Assembly (NCBI GenBank): GCA_029961745.1
Contig: CP124680.1
Span: forward strand, 3,596,001 to 3,660,000
DNA length: 64,000 nucleotides
Direction: 5' to 3'
From: Nocardioides sp. L-11A
GTDB lineage: Bacteria > Actinomycetota > Actinomycetes > Propionibacteriales > Nocardioidaceae
In this document: in pieces, positions 8,037 to 16,116 of the stretch
Position numbering within the stretch: the stretch's first letter is position 1
How the letters are laid out: every line of letters begins with the position of its first letter
Translations under genes and position numbers: made by a program
The notes under the pieces: model-generated
Told to the model about the DNA's origin: nothing
What the model saw: the letters and a program-made list of their open reading frames with translations, nothing else
Databases searched by the model: none

Positions 8037-8851
8037 CCACCGACCTGTCTCGGGACGGCGCCGAGAGCGGGGCGCCGACGAACATCGAGGTGACCCGCCG
8101 CCGCAGCGCGGAGCTCTTCGTGGTGTTCCGCGACGAGCACGCCTCGGCGACCGAGCGCGACGTGGCACGCGAGTCCCTCGTCCACCTGCACCTGCCCCTC
8201 GTCGAGCACTGCGCCCGCCGGTTCCGCAACCGGGGCGAGCCCTACGAGGACCTCGTCCAGGTCGGCACGATCGGCCTGATCAAGTCCGTCGACCGGTTCG
8301 ACACCGAGCGCGGCGTCGAGTTCTCGACGTACGCGACGCCGACGATCATCGGCGAGATCAAGCGCTACTTCCGCGACAAGGGCTGGGCGATCCGGGTGCC
8401 GCGGCGGCTCCAGGAGCTGCGCATGCAGATCAGCGCGAGCACCGCCGAGCTGACCCAGTCGCTGGGCCGCTCCCCCACGCCGCGCGAGCTCGCCGAGGCG
8501 ATCGGCTGCACCGTCGAGGAGATCATCGAGGGGATGGAGTCGAGCAACGCCTACTCCACGCTCTCCCTCGACGCCACCGACGACGACTCCGACGGCGGCA
8601 GCGGCCAGAGCATGCTCGATGCGATGGGCGTCGACGACGCCGGTCTCGAGCACGTCGAGATCCGCGAGTCGGTCAAGCCGCTGCTCGAGAACCTGCCACC
8701 GCGGGAGAAGAAGATCCTGCTGCTGCGGTTCTTCAAGAACATGACCCAGTCGCAGATCGCCGAGGAGATCGGCGTCTCCCAGATGCACGTCTCGCGGCTG
8801 CTCAGCCGCACCCTGACCCAGCTGCGCGACTCCCTGGAGTCGGAGAGCTAG
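8033..8851 (+). CDS. SigB/SigF/SigG-family RNA polymerase sigma factor
   Basis: A 272-residue group 3 sigma factor with regions 2, 3 and 4. Region 2.4 reads STYATPTIIGEIKRYFRDKGW, followed by IRVPRRLQEL, typical of SigF proteins. Region 4 has SQIAEEIGVSQMHVSRLLSR as the -35 helix-turn-helix. Such factors drive general or osmotic stress and developmental genes in actinobacteria. It is translationally coupled (ATGA) to the upstream RsbW-like gene, which probably binds and silences it. Autoregulation is usual for the family, but I found no convincing SigF promoter here. Confidence 0.93.
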   Translation: MTTDLSRDGAESGAPTNIEVTRRRSAELFVVFRDEHASATERDVARESLVHLHLPLVEHCARRFRNRGEPYEDLVQVGTIGLIKSVDRFDTERGVEFSTYATPTIIGEIKRYFRDKGWAIRVPRRLQELRMQISASTAELTQSLGRSPTPRELAEAIGCTVEEIIEGMESSNAYSTLSLDATDDDSDGGSGQSMLDAMGVDDAGLEHVEIRESVKPLLENLPPREKKILLLRFFKNMTQSQIAEEIGVSQMHVSRLLSRTLTQLRDSLESES

Positions 8852-9011
8852 TGGTGTGGCTCGGAGCTGGCCTGCCCGTAGGCGTGTTCCGAGTGCGTGC
8901 ATCGCAAGGCGGCGGCGCGACGGCATACCGGGTCGTCTTCCGAGCGTCGCCGACGCGGCGAGGTGCGTGCTCGGGACGCGCGGACGGCTGAGCCATCTCC
9001 GAGACGCACCG

Positions 9012-9491
9012 CTAGGACCCGCCACCCGGGCGGCCGGACCCGTCGGGGCCGTCCGGGTCACCGGAGTCGTCGGGGTGCTCCGTGCTGCCGTCGAGGGCCG
9101 CGATGGTGGCGGGGTGGATCACGGCGGCGATCACCACGAGGCCGAGGGCGGCCAGGCCGACCGCGATCAGGATCTGCTCGCGCAGGTTCCAGGCGAGCCC
9201 GAGCACGATCAGCTGTGTGATCAGCACCGGCCCGCGCGCCCAGCCGTGCCGGCGCCACAGGGCCAGCGCGGCGGCGGTGAGCACGGCGCCGTACGCACCG
9301 AAGAAGACGGCCGTCGACACCGCGACCCCCGGACGGCTGTCGGTGACGCTGGCCAGCTCCAGCACGGCCAGCATGAGCAGCACCAGTCCCTGCACGCCGG
9401 CCAGCGAGGCGGCCACGGTCAGCGGCGGCGGCGTGGTCCCGCCGGCACCGGAGGAGCGGTCGGTCGGGTGGTCGGTGGGGCCTTCGGTCAC
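9012..9491 (-). CDS. hypothetical four-TM membrane protein
   Basis: A 159-residue protein with a short Pro/Thr-rich N-terminus, four hydrophobic helices between residues about 24 and 125 with the basic loop WRRHGWARGP between TM2 and TM3, and a Asp/Gly/Pro-rich cytoplasmic tail. This pattern matches the small uncharacterised membrane proteins common near actinobacterial cell-division and stress genes; no domain assigns a function. It is divergent from whiB1, with which it shares about 200 bp of upstream DNA. Confidence 0.75.
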   Translation of the reverse strand: MTEGPTDHPTDRSSGAGGTTPPPLTVAASLAGVQGLVLLMLAVLELASVTDSRPGVAVSTAVFFGAYGAVLTAAALALWRRHGWARGPVLITQLIVLGLAWNLREQILIAVGLAALGLVVIAAVIHPATIAALDGSTEHPDDSGDPDGPDGSGRPGGGS

Positions 9492-9609
9492 GGGCGCAGC
9501 CTAGGTCCTGACCGGTCGCTCCCGGTGTCCAGCATCCGGTTGTGACCCAACGAACCACCCGAATTGCTTGATTCGCGGCGCAATCCTTGGAAACCTTGCC
9601 GAAGCGATC

Positions 9610-9623
9610 GTGAAGCCGTTCAC
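9610..9623 (+). promoter_or_regulatory. candidate CRP (cAMP receptor protein) site upstream of whiB1
   Basis: GTGA-N6-TCAC, the core of the TGTGA-N6-TCACA consensus, 67 nt upstream of the whiB1 ATG. In Mycobacterium tuberculosis the whiB1 promoter is controlled by CRP, so position and motif agree with known regulation. The site also overlaps a small GAAGCCG/CGGCTTC hairpin. Confidence 0.45.
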
Positions 9624-9689
9624 TTTTGCGGCTTCATGCGTGCCCGAACGAGGGCACCCCCGTAGCGAAAGAAGAGGGCATCCCCACCC

Positions 9690-9944
9690 ATGGATTGGCG
9701 ACACCGTTCCGCATGCCTCGACGAGGATCCGGAACTGTTCTTCCCGATCGGCAACACCGGCCCGGCGATCCTCCAGATCGAGGAGGCCAAGGCCGTGTGC
9801 CGACGCTGCGACGTGCGCGAGCAGTGTCTCGCGTGGGCGCTCGAGGCGGGACAGGATCATGGTGTCTGGGGAGGCCTGAGCGAGGACGAGCGTCGGGCCC
9901 TCAAGCGCCGCAACGCCCGGGCCCGCGTCCGCACGCCTGTTTGA
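9690..9944 (+). CDS. whiB1: WhiB1-type iron-sulfur transcription factor
   Basis: An 84-residue Wbl protein with four cluster Cys (C9, C37, C40, C46) in the C-Xn-CXXC-X5-C arrangement, the GVWGG turn at residues 58-62 and a basic C-terminal tail RRALKRRNARARVRT. The start MDWRH and the DEDPELFFP segment are diagnostic of WhiB1, the essential NO-sensing [4Fe-4S] protein that binds region 4 of the housekeeping sigma factor. The whiB1-pdtaS neighbourhood is conserved with mycobacteria. Confidence 0.97.
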   Translation: MDWRHRSACLDEDPELFFPIGNTGPAILQIEEAKAVCRRCDVREQCLAWALEAGQDHGVWGGLSEDERRALKRRNARARVRTPV

Positions 9945-9945
9945 T

Positions 9946-10335
9946 GGCGCGAGCGTGTCGGCGCTTCGCTTGACACGCTGCCGCGCCGCGGTTGGCTCGC
10001 GTAGAGGGCGGGTTGCCCTGGCGGCCACACCGCCGGCTCGCGGAAAGGCTCGCCTCCTCCACTCCGGTCGCTCGTCCCTCACTCCCTGCGCTCCGTCGCC
10101 CTGGCTTCCCGCGACGACCGACGTAGTGGTGAACAGGCGCGAGCGTGTCGGCGCTTCGCTTGACACGCTGCCGCGCCGCGGTTGGCTCGCGTAGAGGGCG
10201 GGTTGCCCTGGCGGCCACACCGTCGGCTCGCGGAAAGGCTCGCCTCCTCCACTCCGGTCGCTCGTCCCTCACTCCCTGCGCTCCGTCGCCCTGGCTTCCC
10301 GCGACGACCGACCCGGTGCCGAACCGGCGCGAGCG
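9946..10335. repeat. 190-bp tandem intergenic duplication
   Basis: Two direct copies of a 190-bp unit (9946-10135 and 10136-10325) are almost identical apart from one internal substitution and the last dozen bases; a third copy starts with GGCGCGAGCG at 10326 and stops. This fills most of the 437-bp gap between whiB1 and the pdtaS 3' end. I see no gene in it: the frames running through it merely repeat the same translation. The unit includes the near-palindrome GTGTCGGCGCTTCGCTTGACAC. Confidence 0.9.
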
Positions 10336-10381
10336 CTCACCGTCGCGCCACGGCCGATCGGTCCGCCAACCGGTGGGTGGG

Positions 10382-11860
10382 TCACTCCACCGAGATGCTG
10401 ATCCCTGCGCGGGTGCCGCCGCCCGGCGCCTGACCGAGACTCAGGTGCCCGCCGAGCTCGGACTCCACCAGCGTGCGCACGATCGAGAGTCCGAGGCTGG
10501 TCGCGGCGTCGAGGTCGAAGCCGTCGGGCAGCCCGCGGCCGTCGTCCTCGACGGCGACCTCGAGCACGGCGCCGTGCCGCGCGGCGCGCAGCACGATCTG
10601 GCCGGAGCCACCGGCGTCGTACCCGTGCTCGGCGGCGTTCTGCATGAGCTCCATGACGACCATGGCCAGGGTCGTGGCGACCTCGGAGACGAGGACGCCG
10701 AAACTGCCCTCGCGGCGTACGCCGACCTGGGCGGTGGTGGCGCCGACGTCGGTCACCAGCCGCGCCAACCGGTCGGCGATGTCGTCGAACTCCACCGTCT
10801 CCTCGACCGCGTGGCTGAGCGTCTCGTGGACGATCGCGATCGAGCCGACCCGGCGTACCGCCTCCTCGAGCGCGGCGGTGGCCTCCGGCGAGTCGATCCG
10901 GCGGGCCTGCAGCCGGAGCAGGGCGGCGACGGTCTGCAGGTTGTTCTTCACGCGGTGGTGGATCTCGCGGATGGTGGCGTCCTTGGTGACCAGCTCGCGG
11001 TCCCGCCGGCGCAGGTCCGTGACATCGCGCAGCAGGATGATCGCGCCGATGTGCTCGCCCTTCGGGCGCAGCGGGATGGCGCGCACGATCAGCGCCGTGC
11101 CCTCCCCCGGGCCCGCCGAGGCGCCCAGCTCGACGTCGCGGTGCGCCCGGCCGCCGAGGACCGCGCTGAGCGTCTCCTCGTCGGGCCGCTGCCGGGAGGG
11201 CATCAGCTCACGGGTCAGGTCCGTGAGCCGATGACCGGTGAGGTCGCCGGTCAGGCCGAGCTTGCGGTACGTCGACAACGCGTTCGGGCTGGCGTAGATG
11301 ACCCGGCCTTCCGCGTCGACACGCAGGAAGCCGTCGCCCACCCGCGGCGAGTCGGCGTGGTCGCTGCGCTGCGCTGTGGTCGGGAAGAGGCCGGCGGCGA
11401 TCATCTGGGATAGGTCCGTGGCCGCCTGGAGGTAGTTGATCTCCAGCAGGCTGGGCGTGCGAACGCCGAGGAGGTTGGTGTTGCGGCTGATGACCGCGAT
11501 CACCTTCCCCGCGCGCCGGACCGGAATCGCCTCGACCCGCACCGGGACGTCGTCGCGCCACTCCGGGTCGCCCTCACGGGCGATCCGGCCCAGCTCGAAC
11601 GCGGCGTCGACCAGCACCCGGCGTCCGGTGGCGGCGAAGCTCCCCACGATGTCGTCGACATAGGCCGTCGGCCCGGTCGTGGGCCGCATCTGGTCGCCCG
11701 CCCAGAAGCCGGCGCCGTCGCTGGCCGGCAGCCACAGCACGAGGTCGGCGAAGGAGAGGTCCGCGATGACCTGCCAGTCGGCCTGGATCAGCTGGAGCCA
11801 CGCGATGTCGGCGTCGTCGAGGTCGGTGTGACGCCGGGCGATCGCGGACAGGGAGGGCAC
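10382..11860 (-). CDS. pdtaS: PdtaS-type sensor histidine kinase
   Basis: A 492-residue soluble kinase with an N-terminal GAF domain, a central PAS domain (about residues 185-300), and a C-terminal HisKA_2/HWE-like dimerisation helix with the phospho-acceptor His in REIHHRVKNNLQT, then an HATPase with N-box MQNAAEHGYD and G-box DDGRGLP. In mycobacteria PdtaS signals to the ANTAR antiterminator PdtaR. I place the start at GTG 11860, not the upstream GTG at 11878: the protein then begins VPSLSAIARRHT, matching the M. tuberculosis start, and TAGGTT sits 7 nt ahead. It converges on whiB1 across the repeat region. Confidence 0.93.
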   Translation of the reverse strand: MPSLSAIARRHTDLDDADIAWLQLIQADWQVIADLSFADLVLWLPASDGAGFWAGDQMRPTTGPTAYVDDIVGSFAATGRRVLVDAAFELGRIAREGDPEWRDDVPVRVEAIPVRRAGKVIAVISRNTNLLGVRTPSLLEINYLQAATDLSQMIAAGLFPTTAQRSDHADSPRVGDGFLRVDAEGRVIYASPNALSTYRKLGLTGDLTGHRLTDLTRELMPSRQRPDEETLSAVLGGRAHRDVELGASAGPGEGTALIVRAIPLRPKGEHIGAIILLRDVTDLRRRDRELVTKDATIREIHHRVKNNLQTVAALLRLQARRIDSPEATAALEEAVRRVGSIAIVHETLSHAVEETVEFDDIADRLARLVTDVGATTAQVGVRREGSFGVLVSEVATTLAMVVMELMQNAAEHGYDAGGSGQIVLRAARHGAVLEVAVEDDGRGLPDGFDLDAATSLGLSIVRTLVESELGGHLSLGQAPGGGTRAGISISVE

Positions 11861-11867
11861 GTCGCCC

Positions 11868-11873
11868 AACCTA
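11868..11873 (-). promoter_or_regulatory. -10 box of pdtaS
   Basis: TAGGTT on the minus strand, 7 nt before GTG 11860. It indicates a leaderless message and fixes the start. Confidence 0.5.
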
Positions 11874-12037
11874 TCCACCCGAACCGTCCCGGGGCCTCCC
11901 CAGCCACCGCCCGGGCCACCGACCGGGCCACCTCCGGGGCCATCGCCCGGGCGTCCCGACTTAGGGTCACTTCAGATCGTTTGGCAGGATAGGGATCTGG
12001 GGGAAGAAGGCTCGGCTGCTCCGGAGGGTGTGGGTTG

Positions 12038-12895
12038 ATGGTGTCGGTGGACTGGGCGCGCCTCCAGCAGGCCCTCCGCGACGGTGAGCGGCATCCCCCT
12101 GCCGACCACCCGATCGGCGACCTCACCGCGCAGCTGACCCAGATGCTCGGCGACCCCGACCCCCAAGTCCGCGACGGGATGGCGTACTCCTTCCTGGCCA
12201 CCTGGATCGAGCACGGCACGTACGACGATCTGCTGGCCGGGCTGGGCGACGGCATGTGCGCCGGCCTCGACAACTGCGTCGGTGAGCGGGACACCGACTC
12301 GATCTTCCGGCGCAGCTTCTCGGTGCTGCTCCTCGCCGAGTGCATCCAGCGCGACACCCGGATCCGCCGGCTCCCCCCGAGCAAGGTGCTGCGCTGGGGC
12401 GACCGGATCGCCGCCTGGTACGTCCGCGAGCGCGACCTGCGCGGCTTCGTGCCCGGCAAGGGCTGGGCGCACGCCGCGGCCCACGGGGCCGACGCGCTGG
12501 CTGCGCTGGCCGCCTCCCGGCACTTCGGGATGACCGAGCTGACGGTGCTCCTCGACGTGATCGCCGACCGCGTCCTCAACCCCGACACGCCGCCGCTGGT
12601 CCACGGCGAGCCGGACCGGATCGCGCACGCGGTGATGGAGGTGCTGCGCCGCGACCGGGTGCCGCTGAGCGTGCTGGAGCCGTGGGTGGTGCGCCTCGAG
12701 CGCGGTGCCCGGGCCAAGACCAGCAGTGGTCGCGACCCCTATCGGGTCACCGGCAACGCCCAGGCGGTGCTGCGGGCGCTGTACCTCCAACTGACGATCT
12801 CGCCGCGCCATCCCGCGGTCCGGCCCGACCTGCTGCTCGCGCTGGTCGCCTCACTGCGGCGGGTGCACCCGTACTTCCTCGACGACGTCGGCTGA
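12038..12895 (+). CDS. DUF2785 domain protein
   Basis: A 285-residue, mostly helical protein. The segment GKGWAHAAAHGADAL near the middle is the hallmark of DUF2785, a family of HEAT-like helical proteins of unknown role found in Gram-positive bacteria. No signal peptide or membrane helix is seen. The start is ATG 12038 after GGAGGG; the preceding TTG is in frame but unlikely. The region before it (11874-12037) contains short GGGCCACC-type repeats and no gene. Confidence 0.85.
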   Translation: MVSVDWARLQQALRDGERHPPADHPIGDLTAQLTQMLGDPDPQVRDGMAYSFLATWIEHGTYDDLLAGLGDGMCAGLDNCVGERDTDSIFRRSFSVLLLAECIQRDTRIRRLPPSKVLRWGDRIAAWYVRERDLRGFVPGKGWAHAAAHGADALAALAASRHFGMTELTVLLDVIADRVLNPDTPPLVHGEPDRIAHAVMEVLRRDRVPLSVLEPWVVRLERGARAKTSSGRDPYRVTGNAQAVLRALYLQLTISPRHPAVRPDLLLALVASLRRVHPYFLDDVG

Positions 12896-12914
12896 CCTGG
12901 ACGGCTCCGGTGGT

Positions 12915-12920
12915 TAGGGT
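12915..12920 (+). promoter_or_regulatory. -10 box of the TPP enzyme gene
   Basis: TAGGGT, 6 nt before the GTG at 12927; predicts a leaderless transcript starting at or next to the start codon. Confidence 0.5.
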
Positions 12921-12926
12921 GCCGGA

Positions 12927-14615
12927 GTGACCACCACGGACAGCAGCCAGCTCACCGGCCACGCCGGTGAGATCGCGACCGCCGTCGCCCGCGCCCACGG
13001 CGTCGAGACGATGTTCACGCTCTCGGGCGCCCATGTCTTCCCGATGTACGACGGTGCGGTCCGCAGTCAGCAGTTGGCGGAGCAGGACGGCGGGACGCCG
13101 GTCCGGCTGGTCGACGTCCGCCACGAGCAGACCGCGGCCTTCGCGGCCGAGGCGACTGGCAAGCTGACCCGGGTGCCAGGCCTCGCGGTGCTGACCGCCG
13201 GGCCGGGGGTCACCAACGGCGTCAGCGCCCTGGCCCAGGCCCGCTTCGCGGGGTCGCCGATGGTGGTGGTCGGCGGCCGGGCACCCAACAACCGCTGGGG
13301 CACCGGAGCGCTGCAGGAGATCGACCACCTGCCGATCGTCGGACCGGTGACCAAGCACGCGGCGACGCTGATGAGCGCCGACGACGTGGCGACCGGCTTC
13401 GACACGGCGTTCACCGAGGCCCGCTCGTCGCACCGTGGGCCGACCTACGTCGACGTACCGATGGACGAGTTCTTCAACGTCGGCGCGGGAGCAGCACCCG
13501 TGATCGGCGACTACCGTGGCGCCGAGCCGGACAGCGACGCCGTCGCCCGGATCGCCGGTCTGCTCGCCGGGGCCGAACGCCCGCTGCTGATCCTCGGCAC
13601 CGACGTCTGGGCCGACGGCGCCGAGGTGGCCGCACTGCGGCTGGTCGAGGAGATGCGGCTGCCCGCGATCACCAACGGCATGGGCCGCGGCGTGATCCCC
13701 GGAGGGCATCCGCTGCTGGTGACCAAGGCCCGCGGCGCGGCGATCAACGGGGCCGACCTGGTGGTCGTGGTCGGCACGCCGCTGGACTTCCGGCTGGGGT
13801 ACGGCGTGTTCGGCGGGAAGGACGGGGCGGCACCGGCCGCCGTCGTCCACATCGCCGACTCGCCCACCCAGCTCTCGGGCCACGCCGCCCTGGCCGGTTC
13901 GGTCAGCGGCGACCTGACGAGCGTCCTCGACGGCCTGCTCGAGGCCCTCGCCGGCGCGCGACAGCCCGACCGGTCGGCGTGGCTCACCCTGCTGCAGGAC
14001 ACCGTGGCCGCGGCGGCCGCGAAGGACGCCGCGCTGCTGGGCGCCGAAGCCGACCCGGTCCACCCGGCCCGGATCTACGGCGAGCTGGTCCCTCGGCTGG
14101 CCGACGACGCCGTGGTCATCGGCGACGGCGGTGACTTCGTCTCCTTCGCCGGCAAGTTCGTGGAGCCGAAGCGGCCCGGCTGCTGGCTGGACCCCGGCCC
14201 GTACGGCTGCCTCGGCGCCGGGCTCGGTGCCGCCGTGGCGGCCCGGATCGCCCGGCCCTCCTCGCAGGTCGTGCTGCTCCTCGGCGACGGTGCCGCGGGC
14301 TTCTCGTTGATGGACGTCGACACCCTCGTGCGCCACGGCCTGCCGGTCGTGATGGTGATGGGCAACAACTCCGCCTGGGGGCTCGAGAAGGGCCCGATGC
14401 AGATGCTCTACGGATACGACGTCGCGGCCGATCTCGCCCCGCGCACGGCGTACGACCAGGTGGTCGCCGCGCTCGGTGGTGCCGGGGAGACCGTCACCGA
14501 CCCGCGCCTGATCGGTCCCGCCCTCGACCGGGCGTTCGCCGCGAACGCGCCGTACCTCGTCAACGTCATCACCGACGTCGACGCCGCCTACCCGCGCAGC
14601 ACGTTCGGGATCTGA
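12927..14615 (+). CDS. acetolactate synthase-like TPP enzyme
   Basis: A 562-residue thiamine diphosphate enzyme with the three-domain layout of acetohydroxyacid synthase: PYR domain with the catalytic Glu in VRHEQTAAF, a central domain, and a PP domain with GDGAAGFSLMD...GNN for TPP-Mg binding. It resembles the mycobacterial stand-alone IlvG-type protein more than the biosynthetic IlvB, and no IlvN regulatory subunit is nearby. It may make acetolactate or act on another 2-oxo acid. The downstream thioesterase-like gene overlaps its stop (TGATG), so the two form an operon. Confidence 0.88.
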   Translation: MTTTDSSQLTGHAGEIATAVARAHGVETMFTLSGAHVFPMYDGAVRSQQLAEQDGGTPVRLVDVRHEQTAAFAAEATGKLTRVPGLAVLTAGPGVTNGVSALAQARFAGSPMVVVGGRAPNNRWGTGALQEIDHLPIVGPVTKHAATLMSADDVATGFDTAFTEARSSHRGPTYVDVPMDEFFNVGAGAAPVIGDYRGAEPDSDAVARIAGLLAGAERPLLILGTDVWADGAEVAALRLVEEMRLPAITNGMGRGVIPGGHPLLVTKARGAAINGADLVVVVGTPLDFRLGYGVFGGKDGAAPAAVVHIADSPTQLSGHAALAGSVSGDLTSVLDGLLEALAGARQPDRSAWLTLLQDTVAAAAAKDAALLGAEADPVHPARIYGELVPRLADDAVVIGDGGDFVSFAGKFVEPKRPGCWLDPGPYGCLGAGLGAAVAARIARPSSQVVLLLGDGAAGFSLMDVDTLVRHGLPVVMVMGNNSAWGLEKGPMQMLYGYDVAADLAPRTAYDQVVAALGGAGETVTDPRLIGPALDRAFAANAPYLVNVITDVDAAYPRSTFGI

Positions 14616-14998
14616 TGGCCGAGCCCGCTCTCCGGTTCACCGTCACCGAGGCCGATACCGCCCTCGCCGTCGGCTCCGGCAGCCTGCCCGTCCTCGGTAC
14701 GCCCCGGCTGCTGGCCTGGTGCGAGGCAGCCACCTGCGCGGCTGTCGAGGCCTCCCTCGGCGCCGGCGAGACCAGCGTCGGCACCCGGGTCGAGCTCGAG
14801 CACCTCGCCGCGACCGCGGTCGGCCGCACGGTCGAGGTCACCGCGCGCCAGGTGTACGCCGACGGGCGGCTGCGCCGCTTCGCCGTGGCCGTGCGCGAGG
14901 TCGGCCCCGAGGGCCGGCCCGGCAAGCTGGTCGGGTCGGGCGAGGTCACCCGGGTCGTCGTCGACGCCGAGCGGTTCCTGGCCCGGCTGGAGGGATGA
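14615..14998 (+). CDS. hotdog-fold thioesterase-like protein
   Basis: A 127-residue single hotdog domain resembling the FlK/fluoroacetyl-CoA thioesterase group: Glu in AWCEAATCAAVE, the strand SVGTRVELEHLA with a possible catalytic His, and a second half rich in beta strands. It probably hydrolyses an acyl-CoA; the substrate is unknown. It overlaps the stop of the TPP enzyme gene by 1 nt and is surely co-translated, which suggests it acts on or clears a product linked to that enzyme. Confidence 0.8.
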   Translation: MAEPALRFTVTEADTALAVGSGSLPVLGTPRLLAWCEAATCAAVEASLGAGETSVGTRVELEHLAATAVGRTVEVTARQVYADGRLRRFAVAVREVGPEGRPGKLVGSGEVTRVVVDAERFLARLEG

Positions 14999-15105
14999 CC
15001 CCGCCGCTCGGGGGCGGTCCCCCGGGTTGTCCACAGGACCGGAGCACGCGCTGGCTTCGGCACGAGCGGTTTCGTAGAGTCGCTGTCCGACCGAAGGAGA
15101 CACTC

Positions 15106-15582
15106 GTGGCGTTGACCCAGCAGGAGATCGAGCGGCGACTCGACCAGAACCACAACGACGTCGCGGGCGCCTACGAGCTGCTCACCGAGGTCAAGGCGAC
15201 CGTCGAGGGCCACACCAGCGAACTCGCCAACATCAAGACCACCGTCGAGAGCCACACCAGCGAACTCACCGACATCAAGACCACCGTCGGAAGCCACACC
15301 AGCGAACTCACCGACATCAAGACCACCGTCGGAAGCCACACCAGCGAACTCACCGACATCAAGACCACCGTCGAGAGCCACACCAGCGAACTCACCGACA
15401 TCAAGACCACCGTCGGAAGCCACACCAGCGAACTCACCGACATCAAGACCACCGTCGGAAGCCACACCAGCGAACTCACCGACATCAAGACCACCGTCGA
15501 GAGCCACACCAGCGAACTCACCGACATCAAGGACTCCCTGAGCGAGGTGCTGCGCCGACTGCCGGAGCCGCCGGCGGCCTGA
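15106..15582 (+). CDS. coiled-coil protein with eight 14-residue repeats
   Basis: A 158-residue protein of no recognised family. After VALTQQEIERRLDQN it enters eight repeats of a 14-residue unit, SHTSELTDIKTTVG, exactly two heptads, with hydrophobic residues at the core spacing. The C-terminus is DSLSEVLRRLPEPP. This is an almost perfect long parallel coiled coil, soluble and without a signal peptide. I chose GTG 15106, 5 nt after GAAGGAGA; a -10 like box TAGAGT lies at 15075-15080. Its task is unknown; it could be a spacer or oligomerisation scaffold. Confidence 0.85.
   Translation: MALTQQEIERRLDQNHNDVAGAYELLTEVKATVEGHTSELANIKTTVESHTSELTDIKTTVGSHTSELTDIKTTVGSHTSELTDIKTTVESHTSELTDIKTTVGSHTSELTDIKTTVGSHTSELTDIKTTVESHTSELTDIKDSLSEVLRRLPEPPAA
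15211..15546 (+). repeat. 42-bp coding tandem repeat, eight units
   Basis: Units of 42 bp start at 15211, 15253, 15295, 15337, 15379, 15421, 15463 and 15505. The residue before Ser-His follows the order Glu, Gly, Gly, Glu, Gly, Gly, Glu, which reveals a 126-bp higher-order repeat and so a recent block duplication. Confidence 0.9.
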
Positions 15583-15658
15583 GCGGGCGCGCCACCCGGA
15601 TTTCGCCCCCGTAGCCGAGGCTGAGAGAATGGCTCGATTCACGACTTCAGGAGGAACC

Positions 15659-15733
15659 ATGGGCAAGACCGGCCGCAAGCGCCGCGCGCGCCGCAAGAAG
15701 GGCGCGAACCACGGCAAGCGCCCCAACAGCTGA
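15659..15733 (+). CDS. 50S ribosomal protein bL37
   Basis: A 24-residue, extremely basic protein (MGKTGRKRRARRKK then GANHGKRPNS). It matches the actinobacterial ribosomal protein bL37 seen in mycobacterial 70S structures, including the conserved ANHGKRPN end. CAGGAGGAACC just before the ATG is an excellent ribosome site. A terminator follows 22 nt after the stop. It lies convergent to rsrA, a position also seen in other actinobacteria next to SigH/SigR loci. Confidence 0.92.
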   Translation: MGKTGRKRRARRKKGANHGKRPNS

Positions 15734-15754
15734 GCCCACCGGCCCAGCATTCGC

Positions 15755-15787
15755 CGAACCCCCCGACCCTGCGGTCCGGGGGGTTCG
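15755..15787 (+). terminator. bL37 terminator, possibly bidirectional with rsrA
   Basis: A 10-bp stem CGAACCCCCC / GGGGGGTTCG with a further GACC/GGTC inner stem, between the bL37 stop and the rsrA stop of the convergent operon. Confidence 0.8.
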
Positions 15788-15810
15788 TCGTTCCGGGGCT
15801 CGAGAGCCGC

Positions 15811-16116
15811 TCAGCCCTCGGTGATCCGGACCTGGATCTGCTGGATCTGGATCCGGACCCGCTCGCGCAGCTCGGCGGGGGCGGTCTCGCCACAGGAGCG
15901 GGCGACGACGGCCTTGACCGTGCGTTGGAGGTCGTAGCGCTCCAGGCAGGGACTGCAGGAGTCGATGTGCGCCCGGACCACGGCACAGTCGCCGGCCTCG
16001 AGCTCGTTGTCGATCAGCCGCACGATCCGCTCGAGGAAGTCGGCGCACTCCGCGTTGCTGGGGTCGTCGGACACGTGGATGTGCTCGTGGCCCGCGCTGT
16101 CGAGGTGGTCGGTCAT
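15811..16116 (-). CDS. rsrA: zinc-binding anti-sigma factor, RsrA/RshA type
   Basis: A 101-residue ZAS-family redox switch that binds SigR when reduced and releases it on disulfide stress. C24, H50, C54 and C57 reproduce the C-X25-HX3CX2C zinc motif (HIDSCSPC) with the same spacing as RsrA. An extra Cys (C44) is also present. ATG 16116 overlaps the sigR stop by 1 nt (TGATG), giving translational coupling and matched amounts of sigma and anti-sigma factor. Confidence 0.95.
   Translation of the reverse strand: MTDHLDSAGHEHIHVSDDPSNAECADFLERIVRLIDNELEAGDCAVVRAHIDSCSPCLERYDLQRTVKAVVARSCGETAPAELRERVRIQIQQIQVRITEG

Noticed and set aside
15211..15546. CRISPR or non-coding satellite
   Set aside because: The 42-bp units keep one frame and encode a regular heptad pattern within a gene having a ribosome site.
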